Shown here: positions 29,571-40,142 of the stretch, piece by piece
How the letters are laid out: each line of letters begins with the position of its first letter
Numbering within the stretch: the first letter of the stretch is position 1
DNA from: Amphibalanus amphitrite
Taxonomy: Eukaryota; Arthropoda; Thecostraca; Balanomorpha; Balanidae
Assembly: GCF_019059575.1 (NCBI RefSeq)
Contig: NW_024881535.1
Span: forward strand, 992,001 to 1,056,000
Length of the DNA stretch: 64,000 nucleotides
Reading direction: 5' to 3'
Translations under genes and position numbers: made by a program
The notes under the pieces: model-generated
What the model was told of the DNA's origin: nothing
The model's database searches: none
The model's input: only the letters and a program-made list of their open reading frames with translations

Positions 29571-31554
29571 TTAAAGTTTCAGGGAATGAAGATGTTGACG
29601 CACACTGTAAAAAATCAATTTCGCAAGTAAAAACGCCTAAAAACACGTCATTGCAAGTTCATTGCAGCGCAAAATCTTGCGTTGCTAGCGCCTAATACGC
29701 AACGGCTTTTGTTGTACAATGACCTAATCAGTGCCTTCAATCCAAGAAATTTGCTTTTGAAGCCTGTTTTTAAATATGGCAAAATAACTTTGAGCGTGGG
29801 GTAATTTGAACATAGTGTGAGAATTTCAGTGAAGACAGGGATAGCTCCGAAAAAACAACGCTCCCAGCTTTTTTTTTTGCCAATATTTTCGACCCAAAGC
29901 AGTAGCAGATTAGTGATGCCAGTTTTATAAAAATTTACGTCTAATATCCGTCTAATGTCCGGCATTTTCGTTGATTTCCGTTCAAAAATGTTTAAGTCAG
30001 CCATTTGTCCAAATATGTCCGAAAATTACGCATTAATCAACACTCAAAACTGTCATTTAAATTGCTTATAATGTAATTTTACCAGCCAAAAAGTGTTCAT
30101 TATATTGAGAGCTTAATAAGCTTTCCATTCGCCAATCAATGCTATGCACGATTACTTTATAAAAAGCGCTGAAGTGTACCAAGCCATCGTCCAATGTTGT
30201 CCAGTCTGCTACCTTTGTCCAGCCAATGCCGAATTGGAGATTGGACAAAATCAGAACTCCAAATGTCCAGGTTTCGATTGGCACCACTATAACAGATGCA
30301 GTAAGGTTGGGAGAGTTTTTATCGAACAAAAATGATAGACGTTCTGTTAATTGAAGAGAGGCGAATTCTGTCAACTGACCGGTGTGCAGCGTGCAGATAT
30401 TGATACCTTGCAACTGTTATTTTTGTTGTAGTGTTGATTTTTCAAGTGAAGGTATGTTAAGAATTGTTCTGCCTATTTGTTTATGGGTCAAACAATATCG
30501 GTGCTGGCGAGACTATCGTTTTTATGACAGGTAAAGGCAGTATGTTCAAATTACCCCACGGTGGGGCAATTTGAACACACCGTGACTTGGTGGAGAAGTG
30601 AGGCTATGCTTTTCAAGGTATGCTCGGCTCGTCCAAAATGAGGCTTGCATGGTGAGAGCAAGTGACACTTGCGCTACTGAAGCAGTTTTTCTTCGTCTAG
30701 GGTTGAGCTGGAATTTGGTACAACGGAGAAGACGTAAAAATATGTTCAAATTACCCCACACTACCCTATATGACATATGCCCATGACAGCGCAGTCAACG
30801 ATTCGTCAGTGTCAGCCGTACCGGCCGCTACATATGCCACCAGTGCAGCATGATGCAAGGTATAATGTGGGGCTCCGAGGGACGTGAGGACTGTGTGCTC
30901 TTCTGTGACTTTACTTCAGTATAGGCCGGCTATTCTTATTATTTTAATTCGCAATCGCAGCGCCCGGTATTCCAGTAACTTTGTTATTGCTTATTCGTCT
31001 AATCCATATTTACTAGACAAACTACAATCCCTGAGGCCCTGTAGTTGATGCAATTATGCGTGGCATTTTGTCTTATGTAATTCAAAATTCAGGCAAACAA
31101 TTTTTTCGTCCTTTCCCCAGCCGACGCATTCTCATCATTAATTCCCGGTCCTGTCCTGGCTAACGGTCACGCTACCCAGGTAGATGGGGCAGTTTTTACA
31201 AAACATGTCTCTCCCAGACAACCGTACAAGCGGCTGGCTGGTCTGTCCCACCGGGTGGTCTGTCCCATCGGGCGTCTGTCCCACCGGGCGTCTGTTCCAC
31301 ACCGGGCACTCCCGTACCAACGGAATGGGCTCAGCCGCTGCGGTGCACCCGTAGGGCAAGGGTGCTTTTTACAGGGTATATCGAATGGGAATTTGAATGT
31401 CTTGAAACTCTAGACTGTCGATTCTTCGTCCATCAGCCCACCAGACGATAGCTCGCTCATCTCACTGTCCTTCTCATCATTCCACGACCCTAAAATGGTT
31501 CAAAGGGACTTCCAAGCTCTAGCGACTCTAGCCCAATGAACCAAACAAACAAAG

Positions 31555-31730
31555 TGGCTGCTGCTGAGCTGTTTGCTGGCTGGCGACGTCCAGCGGAACC
31601 CGGGTCCGGCCAACACACTTCGTATCTTCTCGCAAAACGTATGCAGCGTTAAGAACAAGCTGGGTTCGCTCCGAATGCATGCCGGCGAACTGGCTGATTA
31701 CGACGCGGTGTGTCTGACCGACCATGTTGT
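31555..31730 (+). pseudogene. LINE ORF2 fragment, endonuclease N-terminus
   Basis: The plus strand translates to 'WLLLSCLLAGDVQRNPGP', then 'ANTLRIFSQNVCSVKNKLG' and 'SLRMHAGELADYDAVCLTDH'. The LLxGDVxxNPGP start and the 'xxNVxSxxNKL' block are hallmarks of CR1/L2/Jockey-type ORF2 just before the AP-endonuclease domain. The fragment ends at a stop after about 57 codons, where unrelated DNA begins. It marks the outer border of the palindrome's right arm. Confidence 0.7.
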
Positions 31731-31959
31731 GTGAGTTCGCTCCGTCTCTCGTACTCGTCCGCGCTCCGTCTGCACAAACGCACTCGCTCGTGTCTAGCCG
31801 CGTACTGTTTATTGGCTCAGTGACCGGTCAGATGCTCGCTACCGGCCTGCCACCTAGCGGACACACGCAGAGCTATTAGTTAGCACTCTCACACATGTCA
31901 CCATACGCCAGTCTTCCGCTTCCGTCGTCTTTCGTTTTCTTTCACACTTGTCATAACGC

Positions 31960-32289
31960 GCTTCCAAACCACTTTCCGCTTCCTGCTCATAACGGTGTTT
32001 CCACCGTCTGGCAGTTGTCAGAGCAACACCGAGAATCTCTGCCGCCTGCTTGGCAGAGTGACCTCGTTTAAAAGCAAGACGAGCCTTCCCTTGTCAACAG
32101 GGGTGGACAAATGTGCTGAGTTGGGGTAGCACGGGTGCAGCAAATCCGCCGCCGCCCTAGCGATGACCTTGACCTCCGCCGTCTGTTGCGGCGCTAAAGC
32201 CAAGCCGGCGTGGAATTGGGAAAGCTCGTGCTACCCCAAATCGGCACAATTATCCACCCCTGCTTGTCAAAATCACTGAGGTGTGCCAT
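31960..32289 (-). pseudogene. Tc1/mariner-like transposase N-terminus, broken by a MITE
   Basis: From a Met at 32289 the minus strand reads 'MAHLSDFDKG'. After the MITE at 32098-32262 is skipped and the frame moves by one, it reads 'RLAFKRGHSAKQAAEILG' and 'VALTTARRWKHRYEQE'. This is a helix-turn-helix of the type found at the N-terminus of Tc1/mariner transposases. The rest of the protein is missing. Only a fragment remains. Confidence 0.6.
32098..32262. mobile_element. hAT-type MITE, 165 bp
   Basis: It starts CAGGGGTGGACAAAT and ends ATTATCCACCCCTG, and is flanked by the eight-base duplication CTTGTCAA (32090-32097 and 32263-32270). An eight-base duplication with CAGGGG ends is standard for hAT. 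Confidence 0.85.
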
Positions 32290-32524
32290 CGTGCTCACGT
32301 CTAGCCGCACACACTCCACGCGGGCTGCGGCTGCATACTGAATGGCTCCCCTTCCTCGGCTTTCCTCCCCACTCGGAACAGAAACAGCCAGGTCATGTCA
32401 TCACGTGACCCTCAAAGGATACTGTTCCGCATTACACTAATCCGTACACTCTCTGACACACCAGGCCTGCCCCGCCTCGGTCCTGGGTATGAGCGCGGAT
32501 TCTGCGCCCAATAGTACTGAGTCA

Positions 32525-32703
32525 GAGCCGGAGCCGGAGCCGTAGCCGCCGGAGCCGGACCATTTTACTCGGAGCCGGAGCCGGAGCCGGAGCCGCCATG
32601 ACATTTCACCCGGAGCCGGAGCCGGAGCTGGAGCCGATTTTTTTTTTCTGGAGCCGGAGCCGGAGCCGGAGCCGTCTGAAATTTTCACGGCTCCGCATCC
32701 CTG
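32525..32703. repeat. GAGCCG hexanucleotide array with a hAT-like end
   Basis: Blocks of (GAGCCG)n alternate with short T-rich or unique segments, and the right border CGGCTCCGCATCCCTG is the reverse complement of a CAGGGATGCGGAGCCG-type terminus. A left partner for that end is not obvious. Arg/Ser or Glu/Pro-rich frames here are by-products. Confidence 0.6.
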
Positions 32704-33204
32704 ATCGCAACGTCTCCCACCCACATGACTTATTGAGACCTGCCAAGGTAGTAAAGCGTGCCCACGTGGTAAACTGTGTTGCCCGTGTGAAAACGCCATC
32801 ACGAATGTGTGAATACCTTAGCACACCGTGCCTGCTAACACTGATGCGTGTCGCGCGTCGCTGTTGCTGCCAGCATTGTGTGGTCCGTCGCTCGGAACTG
32901 AGCACACGGCACAGCCGATCTCCAGCCGCTCGGCTGCTTCCAATGGCCACGTGTCGGTGTCATTCCTTGTGGTTCCCCGCTGCTCTGCCGTACCATCCCA
33001 CAGTGTGGCCAAACACCAGTTTAGCGCGAATTTAATCCCAGCGCTGCTCGGATCCGTTGAAAATGGTTCCCTGGTTTCAAAATTGACGCTTAAACCTATG
33101 TGAGACCTTTTACGATGCATTATAAATGCTTGCTGACATAGTATGGCATAGTTCCGCCTCTAAAAGTAGGAGGAGAACTAGCTTACGACGGGTGATGTGC
33201 TTAC
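32704..33204. other. Unannotated intergenic stretch
   Basis: No gene was seen. At about 32997-33035 it carries CACAGTGTGGCCAAAC and TTTAGCGCGAATTTAAT, which recur in reverse complement at 36046-36085, perhaps the end of an unrecognised transposon. Confidence 0.4.
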
Positions 33205-33470
33205 CAGGGCTGTGAAGTCGATGAAGTTACTCCGACTCCGACTACGGCTTTCAAAAGTCAATTTCAACTCTGACTCCGGGCAAAGCTGTCGACTACGATC
33301 GACTCGGGCTCTGACTCCGCAGCCATGGCAAGTCCACGCAGTCGATGGATTTTCGGTGACTCAGACTACGATCGAGTCTTGGTCCGGATTCCAAAATCGA
33401 TTCCGATTCCGACTCTGACTGGGGTCAGAACTGTTGACTCCGAACGACTCCGACTCTGATTACGAAATCC
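33205..33470. repeat. GACTCC-type degenerate repeat with a hAT-like start
   Basis: It begins CAGGGCTGTGAAGTCGATG, like the ends of widespread hAT elements with GGAGTC hexamers, followed by about 250 bases of degenerate GACTCC/GACTACGATCGA units. Confidence 0.5.
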
Positions 33471-33509
33471 TAGAATTAGCCGCAAATAAGAGGCATAAAA
33501 TTGTGGGTC

Positions 33510-33741
33510 CCACTTCCCAGTAATGATGAGCATGTTAGGAGGAGAAATCGTTTACAAAATTCCCATCATTTCTCTGATAAATTCTTATGATTGTCCAAAG
33601 TTTGCTTGAAAAAATCAACATCTGGGTCCCAGTAATGATGGGCATGTTAGGAGGAGAAATCGTTTACGAAAGTTCCATCATTTCTTTGGTTAATTCTTAT
33701 GATTGTCCAAAGTTTTCTTGAAAAAATCAACAACTAATTAT
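33510..33741. repeat. Two-copy tandem duplication, about 112-bp unit
   Basis: CCCAGTAATGATGAGCATG near 33516 and CCCAGTAATGATGGGCATG near 33628 open two units that stay alike through GGAGGAGAAATCGTTTAC and on to TTGAAAAAATCAACA. Confidence 0.8.
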
Positions 33742-33875
33742 GTTTCTGTGTGAATGTACCTGGTGAAACACATGAATCGGTAGACAGTTGCTGAAATACA
33801 AGCACCGATAGGACTGAACGTCAGCAATGGGAGTAAAAACAAAGACCTACACCATAAGCACCTTCATGTCATTAA

Positions 33876-34485
33876 CCCTCGCCCGTATTGGTGTTTTGCT
33901 AGCCGCGAACGAAGGTCGGGTCAGGTCAGGTCAGGCCAACCAGTAGGCGTCCTGCCGGGTATCCATAATTAATAGGTGTCAATCGCCACTGACAGCTTCG
34001 TTGCATGTTACGAAGGCACCAAAACTTCTTCCTAAATGTTCAAATGGTTACTAAATTCGAAATCAGCTCCAAAAACTAGCCTGTAAGCATGTAAAACTAA
34101 AAAAGGTGGATCGAGGTCATAAAAGGTCATTGAACTGACCTGGCCTTCAAGTGATCTTGACACCGACCATAATGCATGGGAGGGGACCAACATCATAATA
34201 TCACATGTTTAGACGCTTGAAACCACGAAAAGACTGGAAACGCGCGGCTAATGCAAGCAAACATACGCCGAATCTCGATTCCGGCCAAACATGGTCTCGA
34301 GAAATAGGTCACAGGTCAAAGGTCATTGGGGTCAGGGTCGTGAAATTTAAAGGGTAGGTGAAAAATGGATAAACTCGAGGGCACTGAAAGTTTCGTCGCG
34401 ATCAACCGCTTTTTACGCGAGCTTTTTGCGAAAAACCGAGAGGGGTCCGTTTGACCCCTACCCTCACCCCCTATATGGGCGAGGG
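33876..34485. mobile_element. TTAA-flanked element (d), shortened
   Basis: TTAA flanks lie at 33872-33875 and 34486-34489, and the ends are CCCTCGCCCGTAT / CCCTCGCCCATAT. It is collinear with element (b) but lacks the left hairpin and the adjoining 250 or so bases. It keeps the DR1 at 34313-34325. Confidence 0.8.
34313..34325. promoter_or_regulatory. Perfect DR1 site AGGTCAAAGGTCA
   Basis: Same 13-mer as at 18722 and 50966, in TTAA element (d). Confidence 0.45.
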
Positions 34486-34961
34486 TTAAAAAATTGCCAA
34501 GATTTATTCATTGGCGACCGTATTCTGCAATATAATAAGTCAGAAATACAGCGGTTGAGACATCCACGTAACGTTACGGAGCCGCCGCCGCGCCCACCCT
34601 GTAGCCGGACCTCCCCGGGCGGGCCAACCCGATACGTTCAAAGCTGAGCCAAAGGCCGGGGGGCAGATTGGGGCAGGGTTTCTTGAATGGATCATGTCCA
34701 GAAAAGTGTGGCGAATCATCTCATGGTAGATTTGGCGTGGAGTTTTTTGGCCATTTTCTTTTATCTCTACGTTTATACGATGGACAGTGTTTTCAGGGGA
34801 TGTCTGAAAAGGTAATTTTAAAATGAGCATAACTCATCGGTTAGTCCAAGGATACCTATAGAATTCGGGTATACTATCAAATATAGGCTCAGTAGTCATA
34901 TGCCACTCCATTTATTTCCAAACCTCTCCGACAATTACGCCAAAATGTGTTGTAAACGTGA
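34486..34961. other. Unannotated intergenic stretch
   Basis: Nothing recognised. There is a short GC-rich patch at 34570-34630; the rest is AT-rich. Confidence 0.4.
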
Positions 34962-35909
34962 CGAGTATTGTATTGTATTGTATTGTATTTACGTCATAGA
35001 CTCATCCCTTCATGAGATCGGAATCACAGGGCTATTCTCGAGTCAGAGTCAACACACGCGCTAAGAAATGCAATGATGAGGATAAAAAGTGAACACACAT
35101 AAACCACACTACACACACGATGCAGAAGCTAAAAGCGGTTACAGTGACGTGTCAGCTCATGTCACCGAAGATAAGAGTTCTAAGACCTTGCTGGTAAACA
35201 TCGAGGTGGACATGTCCCAGAACTCGCGTGGTAGGGCGTTATAGCCTGCGGCAGCGCGGTACACGAATTGCCGCTTCCCCGCAGCCGAGCCGTGTATGCG
35301 GGGAAGACTAAGCAGGTGGTCCTGCCTGGTGCTGCGGCTACGGTCTGGACGCTCGGCATTAGTGGCAAATAGTGCAGCTAGTGACTCGGGCTGACCTGTT
35401 CGTCTAGCTTTGTGTAGGATGTTTAGGGTTTGGGCTTGAACCATAGTGGAGGGGTCCGGCCAGCCGAGTGAGGCACGGACAGAGGAGATGTGGTCGAATT
35501 TCTTTTTGCCGGAGATGATGCGGGCCGCAAAATTTAGAATTTTGTTGATGGTGGCGAGGTTCTTGGCGGACCCGTTGCCATAGACGGAGAGGCAGTAGCG
35601 GACGTGGGAAAGGACGAGGGCAGACACAAGGATTGGGAGAGTGCCGGATGGTAGGTAGTGGCGGATGTGGGAGAGACCGATAAGGATGCCGAAGCACTTC
35701 TGTGACAGTTGCGATACGTGCGAGTCCCAGGTGAGATGGCGATCAAAAGTGACACCGAGATTTTTTGCTTCAGTGCAAGGTGATAGCACGGCTTGCCGAA
35801 ACTTGACCGTGAACGGTGGGAGGTCTCGCAGATTTTGACGTGAGCCGATGGGAAGTAGCTCGAATTCGACGAGGATTTTTGACGAGTTCAGCACAGCCGG
35901 GAGCGGCAT
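34962..35909 (-). pseudogene. 5'-truncated LINE, 3' end of ORF2
   Basis: A minus-strand frame of 250 codons (35157-35909) shows the C-terminal part of a non-LTR reverse transcriptase: 'KNLGVTFDRHLTWDSHV' is the usual block after the palm/thumb, followed by 'HVRYCLSVYGNGSAKNLATI' and a C-terminal domain. The catalytic core is missing. After the stop there is about 190 bases of 3' UTR and then a tail of (ATACA)n at 34962-34989, as in many CR1/L2/Jockey-like elements. This is a typical 5'-truncated insertion. It need not belong to the same family as the endonuclease fragment at 31555. Confidence 0.75.
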
Positions 35910-36045
35910 TGCGTATGTCCACTTTAGCTAGCTTTTTGGACACCGAAAGGAAGACATTGAACCAAAGTATTGTGATATTGACATACTTTGGACAATTTCC
36001 TATCGACTGATAGGCATAAAAAGTCAAAATTCCAAAATTCGTTTT

Positions 36046-36350
36046 TTGATTAAATTCGCGCTAATTTGGCGTTTGGCCACACTGTGCATCCCTGCCACCG
36101 AGTCCGGCTAGTCTGACAGGTCCCGCCGCGCCGCTGGGTGTGTCCATTTCTCCGCCACCCGGGCCGGCGCGCCGTCAGCCCGCGCCCGCCGTCCCCTGCC
36201 CGTATTCCCTCGCACGGCCCGCCACCGCGACCGATTGCCGCGGCACGCTCCGACTGGGTGTGGGGGATGGGCGGAGCGAAACTGGCCGACAAAGTGGCTC
36301 GCTTTGACGGTCACCGGCAAATCCAAAGCGGTTGCTTATATTTCTAACGC
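36046..36350. other. GC-rich block, no gene recognised
   Basis: CpG-rich DNA starting with the TTCGCGCTAA / GTTTGGCCACACTGTG motif that is inverted relative to 32997-33035. It may be a transposon end followed by a CpG island. No convincing exon was seen. Confidence 0.35.
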
Positions 36351-36439
36351 ACTGTGACGGCACGGTGCTTGGTTTTTACGAGCAACCAAGCGCAGCGAGC
36401 GAAGTGAGTCTTTTCAATATAACGGGAAAATCTCATTAT

Positions 36440-37230
36440 GAGCGGCCCGGCCCGGCCTGTAACACTTTTGAGGGGCTTATATCTCAGCAACCGCTGGACC
36501 GATTGGCCTGCGGTCTTTTTTGTTGGGTAGCCCAATCCCTTCTACCCCGTGATTGACTACCTTTGATACATCTCAGTGACCGTCGTGGCACGTGCCACGT
36601 GAAAAGTCAAGGGTGTTCAAGCTGTTTTGCAAAAGTAGTGATTTTGAGAGGCTCATATCTTGCAGCAGCCGCTTGGGCGATTGTCTTGCGAATTTTTTTT
36701 TTATAGGGTAGCTGCATCCCTTCTTCCAAAAATAGCATACTCTCGACGCATGTGGGTCACCCCCAGTGCACGTGCAAAATACAACAATAAGAGGTGTCAA
36801 ATTTGTTCCCATTTTAATAACTCGGTAATTACTGGGGCGATGTCGCTGAAACTTGGCATACAGGTAGGCACCCACCAGGCAATGCATTCCCATGTGTTGC
36901 GGCTTGGGTGCTACTGCACGTGCGCACGTGCAGGGGGCGTTTCCAGATCTCGAGAACGGCTGGGCCGATTGCGCTCAAATTTGGTACACGGCTGGGGACC
37001 AGTTAGTAGGGTGCCGTGCAAAAGTCACTTTGGACCCCGTTTGCACGTGCGCCCGTGCAGAATTCCGCTTCCAGATCTCAGAAACGGCTGGGCCAATTGC
37101 GTTCAAATTTGGCACACCGCTAGCAACCGGTTAGAAGAGTGCTTTGCACAAGCCCGTTGGAAGTACCTTTCGCCCTTCCGCACGTGCAGGGCTCACTATC
37201 TCGCTCGCTCGTTCTTCGCCTAAAAGGCGT
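36440..37230. repeat. Tandem array of an about 140-180-bp unit
   Basis: Units near 36470, 36650, 36820, 36940 and 37078 each contain a version of 'ATCTC(G)AGAACGGCTGGGC' followed by CGATTG, CTCAAATTTGG and a GCACGTGC-type palindrome. The last two units are closest, with a spacing of about 138 bases. The frames across it are probably not genes. Confidence 0.65.
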
Positions 37231-37845
37231 TTTACTGGTATTAGTAAAGATAGACTCGACTGTTTATTAGACTATTTATTTATTAGACTCAGACGTTCAT
37301 TTCCTGATTCATTAAGGGCCTCGATGTTGCTTTCAAACCGGGGGGGGGGACACAATAACTACAGTATATTGTGGTGAGCATGGTTAATTACCGTGTGCGC
37401 TTTGGGTAAAATGTTGGGTTACCGTCCCAACCAACCGTGTGTCACTGTTGGTCAACCAGACAGGATAATTTGGAGTATTTTCCTTTCATGTTCCGTTGTA
37501 TTTCGATATCCCGTCACCTTTGCTATTCCGCCACGCACTCTGTAATGCAGTTTTAGTTCTGGACTTGAGTGCGTGAGCGTGCTCAGGGGTAACATTACCT
37601 GTCTGCGGCAACGGATGTCATCTCCGATATTCGTGACGTCTACAGTGTGTATGACGTCACTGTGGTAGAATTTTGCGACTTGCATCATAGCTGTATCGAA
37701 TGCTAGGTCACGTCAGGTGTATTAGGCAGCGACCATACCATGCTCAAAATACCAGTCAGGTGTATTATATTACGCCATCGGTTAATTATCCATGACTTCA
37801 CTGGTATGACATGGTACACTGTAGGTTCGACGTATTACGTAGGTA
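37231..37845. other. Unannotated intergenic stretch
   Basis: No gene or repeat recognised apart from a G run near 37340 and a TGACGTCA at 37654. Confidence 0.4.
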
Positions 37846-38597
37846 CCGTAAACCGGGGTGAGTTGATATGGATTTTGAGGTTTTTCTATATTTCTTTAAA
37901 AGCCACATTCATTTCCGGAATTCTTTTTGTGCCAGTTTCATGGCACATGCTTTGGGGAGGCAATCAGCAAAAATGAATAAAAATGTATATATTAAGCACA
38001 TTTTTTAAAACGCCAAAGTTCATGTCAACTCACCACCCCCCAGGGGGTGAGTTGATATGGTTTTGGATTTTTCCAAATTTCTCGGCTAAAGAAGCTCAGA
38101 GGTGAGTTGATAAAATGCCAGTGTTTAAAAAAAGGATGAGAGAACACATCCTGAAAGAAACCATCAGAAAAATGGTAGTAGTTTGGCAGCAGACCTCACA
38201 TTCATGAAAACGCAATCATGTCCAACACAGCGCTATCAAAATGGCTTGATATTAGCAGCATCATTTTTTCGCTTTATGATGCAATTAGTTTTACTTAGAA
38301 CATTCTGAACTTGGCTAGTCACGTGTCCTCAAGCCAATGGTATCAAAACTGGCAATATATTTTGGAATTACAAGCGTATTTTCTTGTAATTAAAACACAT
38401 TGTCAGTTGCGGGTCAAGGTTGATATGCCTCTGACAGAGATGATTGAAATGAAAGAATACATATACTTCTGAGCTTTTGTTGACTGGCAGTCAACATAAT
38501 ATTAATGAAGTGAAGTGAAGCGAATCTAATTCGGACTGTATTCTATCAGGTGAAATAAGCGTTATAAAACAGAATTCGGCATCAAAAGCCAAAATTA

Positions 38598-39481
38598 CCC
38601 CCTCGCACTTATAGGCGGGCGAACGGACCACCTCGGCTTTTCGCACGTAACTCGCGCAAAAAGCGGCCGATCGCTACGAAACTTTCAGTACCTCTCGAGT
38701 TTATCAATTCTACACATGTTCTAAAAATTTCATGACCCTGACTCAAATGGTTTTTGACTTGTGACCTGATTCTCGAGACCATGCTTGGCCGGAATCGCGA
38801 TTTGGCGTAGTCGGCTCACATTATCCGCGCATTTCCAGTCTTTTTGTGATTACATAACGTCCAAACATGTAAATGATGTTGGTCCCATGCAGTATTGTGG
38901 GTGTCAACTGTCAAGGTCACCTGAAGGTCAGGTCAGGTCATTGACCTTTGGCGACCCTCGGTTCACTTTTTGAAGTTTTTACATGTTTCTAGGGTAGTTT
39001 TTCGGGCCGATTTCGAATTTAACATGCATTTGATCATTTACGAAGTAGTTTTAGTGCCTTCGTAACATGTTATGACACCGTCAGTGGTAGTTGACACTTG
39101 ACACTCCCTATGGATAGCCGGCAGGACACCTACTGGCTGACCTGACCTGACCTGGCCTAAATGTACGAAGACATCTGTGATCAAAACTAACATGACATTC
39201 GTGATCAGCAACCGCCAAAAAATAATAACCTCGCTTTACGAACTTCAAATAACCCCCTATTTTCCCGACTTCTGGGTAATTGACCTGGCCTGGAAGGTTA
39301 ACCGATGACCTAGGACCTTAAAGTTGGTTATCATCGGCTTCCTCGCGTCTCGGGCAACACGCTCGTTTTTTTTTCCGCGAAGCTCTAGCTCCACCAGGGG
39401 CCAAACGACGATGGGATTCCAACGGACCCCCCCCCCCCCCCAATACGTTAAACGCTGGCAAAACACGAATACGGGCGAGGG
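38598..39481. mobile_element. TTAA-type element (e), inverted and aged
   Basis: It is collinear with element (b) in reverse: CCCTCGCACTTATAGG at the left, and the C-run hairpin and ATACGGGCGAGGG at the right. The flanks TTAC and CTAA are decayed TTAA. It contains a perfect IR1 at 38935-38947. Confidence 0.7.
38935..38947. promoter_or_regulatory. Perfect IR1 site AGGTCATTGACCT
   Basis: The same palindromic layout as at 18551, in TTAA element (e). Preservation in an element with decayed flanks is of interest. Confidence 0.45.
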
Positions 39482-39798
39482 CTAAAACACAGTCAATTTC
39501 TTTATATTGTTTGTTCCATTTCATTTTGTCACTCATTTTCGGTTGGCAACTGCCAAGCAGGAAAACTAATCAGTTTCACGAGATCAGAATTCCCGCGCTG
39601 TTAGCCATACAGAAACGACAGTTCTGTCATTTTCGAAACTACGGATAATTAATAATTATAACAATTTTTTTAATCTGTATGTATATGGGTGTTCTATAGT
39701 GTTCCTATGTAGCTTGTAGGGAGCGATCTTGAGACTTGACAGGGAGTTGTGCTGTGCCTTTTGCATGTTAGGTATGTCCACAGAAAAACACTTTGGGG

Positions 39799-40142
39799 TC
39801 ACTGATGTTAGTTGTCGGACCTTTGTCCCCGTCTTGAGTTGAGATGTTAGTTTCACAACGTTTCGGCCAGTTACTCTCCGGCCGTCGTCACTCGTCAGGT
39901 GTTCTTTGACCTTCAGAAGGACCTAGATGTTGGTGGCGTTGCGCCGTACGCGTCAAACCGTTCGAAAGCTCCTGTAGTCAGCGGGAATCGAACTCGGGTT
40001 TCCCCGGTGATGGTACACGGTTCTAACCACTCCACTATTGAGGCAGATTTGAGTATGGCCGGAGAAGTTACTGGCTGAAACGTTGTGAAACTAACATCTC
40101 AACTCAAGATGGGGACGAAAGTCCGACAACTAACATCAGTGA
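39799..40142 (-). repeat. Foldback element with a tRNA-like core
   Basis: Arms of about 80-95 bases (TCACTGATGTTAGTTGTCGG outward, TTTCACAACGTTTCGGCCAG inward) face each other. Between them, at about 39959-40046, the minus strand has an A-box-like TAGTGGAGTGGTTAGAAC and a good B box, GAGTTCGATTCCC. It could be a SINE that became trapped between inverted ends, or a distinct MITE that carries its own Pol III promoter. Confidence 0.65.

Larger units (their letters stand above)
28230..30766. mobile_element. TA-flanked element with repeated GGGGTAATTTGAACAT motifs
   Basis: The ends are inverted: GGGTAGGGTGGGGTAGATTT on the left and the reverse complement GGGTAGTGTGGGGTAATTTG on the right, flanked by TA. 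The left palindrome arm keeps the empty TATATAT site near 8350, which fixes a two-base TA duplication as in Tc1/mariner elements. The end motif GGGGYAATTTGAACAT recurs inside (near 28257, 29797, 30545 and 30560). No transposase was recognised. TTAA element (c) is nested at 28379-29570. Confidence 0.75.
9776..31495 (-). repeat. Right arm of the large palindrome, expanded by nested insertions
   Basis: Matching arm segments are 9776-10354, 10861-11330, 12518-12669, 23282-23469, 28020-28229 and 30769-31495, which together are collinear with the left arm in reverse. The rest is inserted DNA described separately. The arm stops near 31495, before the gene part of the unit, so no third IGFBP-like gene lies at this end. 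Arm identity is high but clearly below 100 per cent, so the inversion is not brand new. Confidence 0.7.

Noticed and set aside
32437-33120. Frames around the GAGCCG array
   Set aside because: Simple-repeat translation with no conserved domain.
36660-37223. 187-codon plus-strand frame
   Set aside because: Falls within the tandem array; 'RLGRLRSNLVHG'-like peptides come from the repeated phrase.
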